Assembly (NCBI GenBank): GCA_902795525.1
Contig: CADBLN010000027.1
Coordinates: 1-10,792, forward strand
Length of the DNA stretch: 10,792 bases
From: an uncultured Erysipelotrichaceae bacterium
Lineage (GTDB): Bacteria; Bacillota_I; Bacilli_A; Erysipelotrichales; Erysipelotrichaceae
Reading direction: 5' to 3'
Below the pieces are notes generated by a model, which did not search any database, was not told where the DNA came from, and worked only from the letters and a program-made list of their open reading frames with translations. This document shows, piece after piece, positions 6,388-10,792 of the stretch (its first letter is position 1; the number at the start of each line of letters is the position of its first letter). The position numbers and the translations under genes are program-made.

Positions 6388-6421
6388 AAAGTGCGCGATT
6401 TGTATAGTAAGTGCACTTTTT
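6388..6421 (+). terminator. terminator of the thioredoxin-like/barnase/barstar operon
   Basis: The arms AAAGTGCGC (6388-6396) and GTGCACTTT (6411-6419) form a 9-bp stem with one G-U pair and a 14-nt loop, followed by a five-T run (6417-6421). It begins 10 nt after the barstar stop. The 180 bp after it (to the next gene) hold a weak hairpin (AAGTG/CACTT near 6490-6515) and the promoter of the lipoprotein gene; I see no gene there. Confidence 0.75.
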
Positions 6422-6549
6422 AATTATTTAAACAAATATGAATAATGGAGAGATGTTGTAGGTTATTTCAAAAAGCTGTAGTCTTTCTGACGTGGCACTA
6501 AGTGGTTAAATCACTTTTATGCTGTTTATAACTATATGATGGCTTCATC

Positions 6550-6579
6550 TTGAATAAAGGTATTATTTATGCCTTAATA
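6550..6579 (+). promoter_or_regulatory. candidate promoter of the lipoprotein gene
   Basis: TTGAAT (6550-6555) and TTAATA (6574-6579) are separated by 18 bp, about 25 bp before the start codon at 6605. The match is moderate. It is the best pair in the gap after the upstream terminator, and the downstream gene needs its own promoter. Confidence 0.4.
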
Positions 6580-6604
6580 TATTTAGAGAAAGAAGGGACT
6601 TTCG

Positions 6605-7306
6605 ATGAAAAAGCTTTTAATTTCAGTTTTAACTATTTTAATGTTTTTAACAATAAGTGGATGTGGAAATAAGAATCGTGATCCAAAACCAGACCCAAAG
6701 CCACAACCACAACCTCAGCAAGTTGATGAAAAATTTGTGAGCAAGACTGGTACCGATGAAACAATTGAAAAAATGCTTGAGGAGTTTAACTCAACGACAA
6801 AAGGATGGAAAGCGTTCTTCACTACTCAAGATGAGAATTATGGAGCAATGTTTTATGATTGTTGGGATAATGAAGAAGTGTATCAGGGAAACTATAGAGA
6901 CTATATTGCTCATAGTTATAATCCAGTGTCTGAATTAGTTGTATATTATGACAAGGGCAACCGGACTGGTAATATTATGTCTGCCTATGTGTGGTTGCCA
7001 TATGAGCCGATTAAGAATATGGGGTTTGATCAATTTGATGCTGTTGAAAAATGGATGCGTTTAGTAGTGAAGGCTTTATTGCCAGATTTAACAGAGGCAG
7101 AAACAGAAAAACTAATTGACAAGATTGCTGCTCCTACTGCTGATGCATATGAAGCTTTCATTAGAGGGAACTCAGATCCTGCTGAATTAGAGGCTACTTC
7201 AATTGATGTATATGAGCCAGACAGCGATAAACCTCTTAGAACAATTGGCTGTCGCTATGATGAAGAGTATCAAACCATTTTACTAGAATACAAAATTAAA
7301 GAATAG
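6605..7306 (+). CDS. lipoprotein of unknown function
   Basis: A 233-aa protein with a textbook lipoprotein signal: MKK, a hydrophobic core, and lipobox ISGC with Cys20 as the lipidated residue, so it is anchored on the outer face of the membrane. A Pro/Lys/Gln spacer of alternating prolines (DPKPDPKPQPQPQ, 26-38) holds the domain away from the membrane. The remaining ~190 residues are soluble and acidic and are not a family I recognise. Two cysteines (86 and 216) could form an extracellular disulfide. Aromatics are dense at ~68-132 (GWKAFF, MFYDCW, YVWLPY), which could suit a binding surface. SD AAGGG (6593-6597) fixes the start. It is monocistronic, with a terminator on both sides. It might be served by the thioredoxin-like protein upstream, but that is only proximity. 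Confidence 0.8.
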   Translation: MKKLLISVLTILMFLTISGCGNKNRDPKPDPKPQPQPQQVDEKFVSKTGTDETIEKMLEEFNSTTKGWKAFFTTQDENYGAMFYDCWDNEEVYQGNYRDYIAHSYNPVSELVVYYDKGNRTGNIMSAYVWLPYEPIKNMGFDQFDAVEKWMRLVVKALLPDLTEAETEKLIDKIAAPTADAYEAFIRGNSDPAELEATSIDVYEPDSDKPLRTIGCRYDEEYQTILLEYKIKE

Positions 7307-7314
7307 AGCAAACA

Positions 7315-7343
7315 AAAAACTACAAACCAAGTTTGTAGTTTTT
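7315..7343. terminator. strong bidirectional terminator between lipoprotein gene (+) and hsp20 (-)
   Basis: The arms AAAAACTACAAAC (7315-7327) and GTTTGTAGTTTTT (7331-7343) are perfectly complementary over 13 bp around a CAA loop. Each arm ends in an A or T run, so a U tract is produced on either strand. It sits 8 bp after the lipoprotein stop and 19 bp after the hsp20 stop. Confidence 0.9.
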
Positions 7344-7362
7344 AGTTAGAAAGGAGAAGTTG

Positions 7363-7776
7363 TTAATCTATTGCAATATAGTTTTTTTCATCTTCTTTTC
7401 GAAGTTGTTCTTTTGGAACGCTAATCTTTAGAATTCCATCTTGGAAGCCAGCTTTAATAGATGCTTGGTCAACATTTCCGATGTACCAGCTTCTAGAAAC
7501 AGAGCCAACATAACGTTCTTTAGAAATATAGTTCTTTTCACCAGATTCTTTTTCTTCGTCTTTTCTAGCTTCGATTGTTAAATAACCTTCTTTATAGCTA
7601 ATCTTAACATCGTCTTTTGTATAACCAGGTAATTCAACATCGAATAGATATTCTGTCTCAGTTTCTGTGACATCGGTAGTCATTTGTTTACCTGTAAATA
7701 CAGGTGAGAAGAAATCGTTCCAAAACATCCTGTCAATACTTTGATGCTTTCTTGGGTTCAAATAATAATTCAACAT
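7363..7776 (-). CDS. Hsp20/alpha-crystallin small heat-shock protein
   Basis: A 137-aa ATP-independent holdase that binds unfolding proteins in the cytoplasm and passes them to DnaK/ClpB-type machines. The N-terminal ~33 residues are short and aromatic-rich (MFWNDFFSPVF), typical of the substrate-binding arm. The alpha-crystallin domain is ~34-122, with VELPGYTKDDVKI early and the signature AGFQDGILKISVPK at 109-122. The C-terminal I-x-I oligomerisation motif is IAI (134-136). The start is fixed by AAGGAG (complement of 7785-7790), 8 nt before ATG. It is a single gene. Two CIRCE operators flank or overlap its promoter (7800-7826 and 7846-7872), so control by the HrcA repressor, with induction by heat or misfolded protein, is strongly predicted. 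The family is certain; no specific symbol is justified. Confidence 0.96.
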   Translation of the reverse strand: MLNYYLNPRKHQSIDRMFWNDFFSPVFTGKQMTTDVTETETEYLFDVELPGYTKDDVKISYKEGYLTIEARKDEEKESGEKNYISKERYVGSVSRSWYIGNVDQASIKAGFQDGILKISVPKEQLRKEDEKNYIAID

Positions 7777-7799
7777 TTAAATCACTCCTTTTTTATGTT

Positions 7800-7826
7800 T
7801 TAGCACTCTACTCCTTCAAGTGCTAA
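7800..7826. promoter_or_regulatory. CIRCE element 1 (HrcA operator, promoter-proximal to hsp20)
   Basis: Half-sites TTAGCACTC (7800-7808) and AAGTGCTAA (7818-7826) have exactly the 9-bp spacer of the CIRCE consensus TTAGCACTC-N9-GAGTGCTAA; 17 of 18 half-site bases match. On the hsp20 strand it lies immediately downstream of the -10 box, across the predicted start and early leader, where bound HrcA would block initiation. Confidence 0.95.
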
Positions 7827-7830
7827 TCAT

Positions 7831-7858
7831 ATTATAGAACAAATTTTAGCACTGTCAA
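7831..7858 (-). promoter_or_regulatory. hsp20 promoter embedded between two CIRCE operators
   Basis: On the - strand a perfect TTGACA (7858-7853) and a perfect TATAAT (7836-7831) are 16 bp apart. The -35 lies inside CIRCE element 2, and the -10 is 4 bp from the edge of CIRCE element 1. Both core elements are consensus, so the promoter should be strong when HrcA is absent. Confidence 0.9.
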
Positions 7859-7872
7859 TACCTGAGTGCTAA
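7846..7872. promoter_or_regulatory. CIRCE element 2 (HrcA operator over the hsp20 -35)
   Basis: Half-sites TTAGCACTG (7846-7854) and GAGTGCTAA (7864-7872) are separated by 9 bp, again 17 of 18 matches. The one deviation (G for C at 7854) lies within the -35 TTGACA and is exactly what makes that hexamer perfect on the hsp20 strand, so operator and promoter sequence have been compromised together. It also lies about 30 bp upstream of the -10 box proposed for the divergent operon. Confidence 0.95.
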
Positions 7873-7902
7873 AAAATGCTAATTGCTATTAAAATTTGTG
7901 TT

Positions 7903-7908
7903 TATAAA
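7903..7908 (+). promoter_or_regulatory. possible -10 of the divergent operon, near-leaderless
   Basis: TATAAA lies 13 bp before the ATG at 7922. The only -35-like sequence, TTGCTA (7883-7888), is at a poor 14-bp spacing. Start would be near 7915, leaving a leader of about 7 nt with no Shine-Dalgarno. Weak evidence on its own, but no other promoter-like pair is seen between CIRCE element 2 and the gene. Confidence 0.3.
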
Positions 7909-7921
7909 GTAAAATTATTAT

Positions 7922-9448
7922 ATGGATAAGCCTGTTTTGGATTATGTTTTAGAGAATTATAATAATGGTAAACTACCAGAATCCTTTTCGTTGTCATCAT
8001 ATCAAAATGCTGATTTGTTGTTGTTTTTTGATGGGGCAATGGATGGTATTCAATACTTTCATTCGCATAATATTAGAGATGAAGAAATCTATAATTTTGT
8101 GATTAAACAACTATATATGGAATCTCACGATGATGTACATCGCAGTTTAGAAGCCATTGAAAATTTCTTTATGACTTATAGTGGTAGCATTATTAACACT
8201 ATAGACGATATCAAACGGTATATTTTTGATAATATTGAGAAACTCAATGAACAAAGAATACTAGAACTTGGCAGTGAACTTGTTACAGAAAGCTATCAAC
8301 TCAATTCTGTCAAACTAGGCATAATGTTAGTTGGTTTGTATCATTTGGAGAATTTAGAAGAACTAGTTGAAAATATGAAAGTATTAGCTCTTTGTGATGA
8401 GTTTACAGTATACGTAAACACTTACATATTTGATGTTTTTGATAACGCCAATGAATTGCGCTTTGAATATGCTCAAAAAGTAAAAGGTTGGGGTAGAATA
8501 TACCTTGTTATCTCTTTGGAAAATACTAGTGAAGAAATAAACAAATGGTTATTAACAGAAGGGACTAATAATATGATATCGGCAGGGTATGTAGCCGCAT
8601 CAATTATAGACAAAATAAACATTGATGATTTATTTAGCAAAAAATTAGACAGCAAAGAGATTGAAGGTCTTTGTAACATTATAGATGGCTTATTATTTGA
8701 TTCTCCAATTGTGGAAATAGACGGCATTAAACAAGAGAATAGTCTTCTTAAAGGATTTATTTCAATAGCACCACAAGCAAGAAATCACACTCATTATTAT
8801 TTAAGTATGTTTGACTTGTATATGTGGCTTGAGAATTCTGACGAAAATCAATTGGTAATTGAAACAAGGAGTTCAATTGAAGATTTCTTTAATGAGAAAC
8901 AAAGTTTAGAATTTATCTCAGAGAGTTTGGCTGATGCTGATTCTTTTGCCTTTAATAATTTAATGGATATTATTTGTTTTTTCGATAATTATGATTATGC
9001 TCCAATTGTTTTAAAGAAGTTTCTAGACAATCCTAAAGCTTACTATGGGGCAATCCCATATTTAATGAGCAAAAATGAATACAAAGATAAAGTTGTCGAA
9101 AAGTTAGAAGAACCGCAGGATTTCTTTGATGACAGCGGCGAGTTAGATGGTGAATTTGATTTAAGTGGTTTTCCAGTTTTGCTACAGACATTAAATGCAT
9201 ATCCATTTGTGGCATGCCAATATGTTGCGGCAGGTCTAAGAAGTAAGTATATTCAAACGAGGATTTCTGCTTTGAAGGTGGTTGAAAAGTGGCTAGAACT
9301 TGAACCTGAAAGAAGCATAATTGAATATCCTGATGACATTTATAATGCATTGTTATGGCTAAGAGACAACGATGATGATGAGGTTATTTTAGAAAGAGTT
9401 AATAATATTCTACAAGGTAGTGTTATGGAAAATGTGTTAGCTAGTTAG
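7922..9448 (+). CDS. 508-aa protein of unknown function, probably all-helical repeat protein
   Basis: I do not recognise the family. The protein is acidic, has no signal peptide or membrane segment, and reads as successive amphipathic helices through most of its length, suggesting a HEAT- or TPR-like solenoid. The part at ~437-505 (after YVAAGLRSKYIQTRISALKVVEKWLELEP) has the look of HEAT repeats. An acidic segment FFDDSGELDGEFD lies at ~399-411. No catalytic motif stands out. The ATG at 7922 has no Shine-Dalgarno (upstream is AAAATTATTAT), unlike nearly every other gene here; no better in-frame start is visible before the well-folded part. It heads an operon with a 99-aa protein (8-bp gap), msrA and a flavin-reductase-like gene, divergent from hsp20. 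A scaffold or interaction role in stress is only a guess. Confidence 0.8.
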   Translation: MDKPVLDYVLENYNNGKLPESFSLSSYQNADLLLFFDGAMDGIQYFHSHNIRDEEIYNFVIKQLYMESHDDVHRSLEAIENFFMTYSGSIINTIDDIKRYIFDNIEKLNEQRILELGSELVTESYQLNSVKLGIMLVGLYHLENLEELVENMKVLALCDEFTVYVNTYIFDVFDNANELRFEYAQKVKGWGRIYLVISLENTSEEINKWLLTEGTNNMISAGYVAASIIDKINIDDLFSKKLDSKEIEGLCNIIDGLLFDSPIVEIDGIKQENSLLKGFISIAPQARNHTHYYLSMFDLYMWLENSDENQLVIETRSSIEDFFNEKQSLEFISESLADADSFAFNNLMDIICFFDNYDYAPIVLKKFLDNPKAYYGAIPYLMSKNEYKDKVVEKLEEPQDFFDDSGELDGEFDLSGFPVLLQTLNAYPFVACQYVAAGLRSKYIQTRISALKVVEKWLELEPERSIIEYPDDIYNALLWLRDNDDDEVILERVNNILQGSVMENVLAS

Positions 9449-9456
9449 GTGGTACT

Positions 9457-9756
9457 ATGAGAATAATAAGTGAGTTATTGATTGAAGTGGATAATGAAAT
9501 ATATCAAGGACAATGTAAGTTGATAGGTTTAGAAGAATATCCTGGCGCCTTATTCGACATGTGCTTTGAAAAACATCCTGCTTACATTGATGGCAAGGAA
9601 TATGAAGTTTTTATTGCTTTATCAACTGTTTATGAAAATGATATTGAGAGTGAAGAAATTTCTGTCTATTTGTTAGCTGAACAAACAGAATCACTAATTG
9701 ATAAGGAAATTGAAATTAAAGGAGCAGAAACTTCTAATGAAGTAGAAGGTCTTTAA
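9457..9756 (+). CDS. 99-aa protein of unknown function, coupled to the 508-aa gene
   Basis: A small acidic cytoplasmic protein with no signal or membrane segment. The sequence alternates short hydrophobic strands (ISELLIEVDNEIYQG, EYEVFIALSTVY, ISVYLLAE) and looks mainly beta. It ends in a charged tail (KGAETSNEVEGL). Cys16 and Cys33 are present but form no known motif. AGGTGG (9447-9452) overlaps the stop of the 508-aa gene and sits 4 nt before the ATG, so its translation is tied to that gene. A functional pair with the 508-aa product is likely from this arrangement; I cannot name a family. Confidence 0.75.
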   Translation: MRIISELLIEVDNEIYQGQCKLIGLEEYPGALFDMCFEKHPAYIDGKEYEVFIALSTVYENDIESEEISVYLLAEQTESLIDKEIEIKGAETSNEVEGL

Positions 9757-9777
9757 TTAAAAACTTAGGTATAGAAG

Positions 9778-10281
9778 ATGAAAACGATATATTTAGCAGG
9801 TGGATGTTTTTGGGGCATGGAAAAGGCGATTTGTTTATTGGATGGAGTTGTTAATACTACCGTTGGTTACGCAAATGGACATGTAGACAATCCAGATTAT
9901 AAACAAGTTTGCAGTGATACAACAGGCCATCGTGAGACCGTAAAAGTTGAATATGATGAAAACATCCTGGACTTAAACAAAATTTTAGGTGCTTACTTTA
10001 TTTGCGTTGATCCAACAATGCAGAATCAACAAGGGCACGATGTTGGCTCTCAATACCAAGTTGGCGTTTATTATGTTGATGAAGAAACATTTCACTTTTG
10101 TCAAAACTATTTCGAACAGGAAAAACAAAAACACAAAAAGTTCTTTGTGGAACTGGAGAAACTAAAGAATTTTTGGGAGGGCGAAGAGTATCACCAAAAA
10201 TATTTAGATAAAAATCCTAGTGGTTATTGCCATATAGGAAAATTGGAGTTTGAAAGAATAGAAAGGTTAAATGAGGAATGA
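9778..10281 (+). CDS. msrA: peptide-methionine (S)-S-oxide reductase MsrA
   Basis: A 167-aa cytoplasmic enzyme that reduces the S-epimer of methionine sulfoxide in proteins or free methionine, recycled by thioredoxin. The catalytic site GGCFWGME has nucleophile Cys10. Glu53 (TTGHRE), Asp88 (GHDVG) and Tyr93 (SQY) match the family's substrate-binding and proton-relay residues. The C-terminal EEYHQKYL...GYCHI contains the probable resolving Cys151. It is a stand-alone MsrA with no fused MsrB domain, and no msrB is seen in the window. The start is 21 bp after the previous stop; the SD is modest (TTAGG, AGG at 9767-9769, 8 nt spacing). Third gene of the operon facing away from hsp20; a flavin-reductase-like gene follows with 2-bp spacing. 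This fits a protein-repair role. Confidence 0.97.
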   Translation: MKTIYLAGGCFWGMEKAICLLDGVVNTTVGYANGHVDNPDYKQVCSDTTGHRETVKVEYDENILDLNKILGAYFICVDPTMQNQQGHDVGSQYQVGVYYVDEETFHFCQNYFEQEKQKHKKFFVELEKLKNFWEGEEYHQKYLDKNPSGYCHIGKLEFERIERLNEE

Positions 10282-10283
10282 TT

Positions 10284-10792
10284 ATGAGAAAAGATTTAGG
10301 TTCAAAACCAGCAGTATTTCCAATGCCAGTGTTGATTGTAGCTGCGTATGATGAAAACGGAAAAGTTAATGCTATGAATGCGGCCTGGGGTATGATTTCG
10401 GGGTATGATAAAATAATTCTTTTTATCGATGATGATCATAAAACAACCCAAAACATCTTAACAAGTAAAGCTTTTACTGTTTCATTAGCAACAAAAGAAA
10501 CTATGGAAGTTTCTGATTTCTTTGGCATTGCCACAGGTAACAAGATGGAGGATAAGTTTGAAAGAACAGGTTATCACGCTATGAAAAGTAATAAGGTGAA
10601 TGCTCCAATTATTACTGAATATACAGTTACTTTAGAGTGCGATTTGTTAGAAAATGTGAAAACCGAAAATATTGAAGGCATTGTTGGAAAAATCGTCAAT
10701 GTTTCAGCTGAAGAGAGTGTTTTAGATGAGTCCGGGAAGATTGACCCTGAAAAGCTTAATGCAATTATGTTTGATCAATTCAAGAATGGTTA
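10284..10792 (+). CDS. flavin reductase-like / flavoredoxin-type FMN-binding protein (3' end cut by window edge)
   Basis: The frame is open from 10284 to the window end (169 codons plus 2 bases, no stop). The opening MRKDLGSKPAVFPMPVLIV and the stretch NAMNAAWGMISG resemble the flavin reductase-like domain (split beta-barrel that binds FMN), as in flavoredoxin and related NAD(P)H:flavin oxidoreductases. The family is usually about 185-195 aa, so only a short tail is missing. GAGG at 10273-10276 inside the end of msrA sits 7 nt before this ATG; an in-frame ATG at 10278 is too close to the SD. The 2-bp gap after msrA implies coupled translation. It may supply electrons or reduced flavin in oxidative stress; the electron partner is unknown. 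Confidence 0.85.
   Translation, partial: MRKDLGSKPAVFPMPVLIVAAYDENGKVNAMNAAWGMISGYDKIILFIDDDHKTTQNILTSKAFTVSLATKETMEVSDFFGIATGNKMEDKFERTGYHAMKSNKVNAPIITEYTVTLECDLLENVKTENIEGIVGKIVNVSAEESVLDESGKIDPEKLNAIMFDQFKNG

Noticed and set aside
6422..6549. Possible small RNA or gene remnant after the barstar terminator
   Set aside because: Only very short frames and a weak 5-bp hairpin (AAGTG/CACTT); no promoter-terminator pair supports an RNA gene.
9033..9350. 105-aa open frame on the - strand inside the 508-aa gene (also 8473-8727)
   Set aside because: Low-complexity product, no ribosome binding site, and the + strand frame is continuous with a coupled downstream gene.
1..10792. Mobile elements, CRISPR arrays, phage or alternative genetic code
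   Set aside because: No transposase or integrase frame, no repeated spacers, and no inverted terminal repeats noticed; UGA is a normal stop (msrA), and the gene order reads as stable chromosome.

Overview
The window looks like the chromosome of an AT-rich Gram-positive bacterium (Bacillota). The main clues are strong AGGAGG-type ribosome binding sites, CIRCE/HrcA-type heat-shock operators, a Bacillus-type barnase/barstar pair, lipoprotein signal peptides and U-tailed hairpin terminators. UGA is used as a stop (msrA), so this is not a code-4 mollicute. An oxygen-sensitive class III ribonucleotide reductase (nrdD-nrdG) implies anaerobic or facultative growth. Placement near Erysipelotrichia or related low-GC anaerobes is a guess from the overall feel of the sequence and was not tested.

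Layout. (1) Positions 1-1775, + strand: the 3' part of ftsZ, cut by the window edge, then a UUCG-capped hairpin and a SpoU/TrmH-family RNA 2'-O-methyltransferase. (2) Positions 1855-4711, - strand: the nrdD-nrdG operon, which shares a bidirectional terminator with the methyltransferase; it has a good promoter and an unexplained 26-bp palindrome in its leader. (3) Positions 4748-4875, - strand: tRNA-Gly with anticodon CCC, an encoded CCA end, its own terminator and a very close promoter. (4) Positions 4896-6421, + strand: a tight three-gene operon of an exported thioredoxin-like protein, an exported barnase-type RNase with all catalytic residues, and its barstar inhibitor, closed by a terminator. 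(5) Positions 6550-7343, + strand: a single lipoprotein of unknown role. (6) Positions 7363-7872, - strand: a small heat-shock protein (Hsp20) whose promoter lies between two CIRCE operators. (7) Position 7903 to the right edge, + strand: a divergent operon of a large, probably all-helical unknown protein, a small unknown protein, methionine sulfoxide reductase MsrA, and a flavin-reductase-like protein cut by the edge.

How it fits together: the left third is housekeeping (division, RNA modification, anaerobic dNTP synthesis, tRNA). The middle is a secreted RNase/immunity module with a redox partner. The right third is a stress block in which a chaperone with heat-shock operators is divergent from an operon carrying oxidised-methionine repair. 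There are no transposases, phage genes or CRISPR arrays. The least explained parts are the thioredoxin-barnase-barstar operon, the 508-aa plus 99-aa gene pair, and the nrdD leader palindrome.
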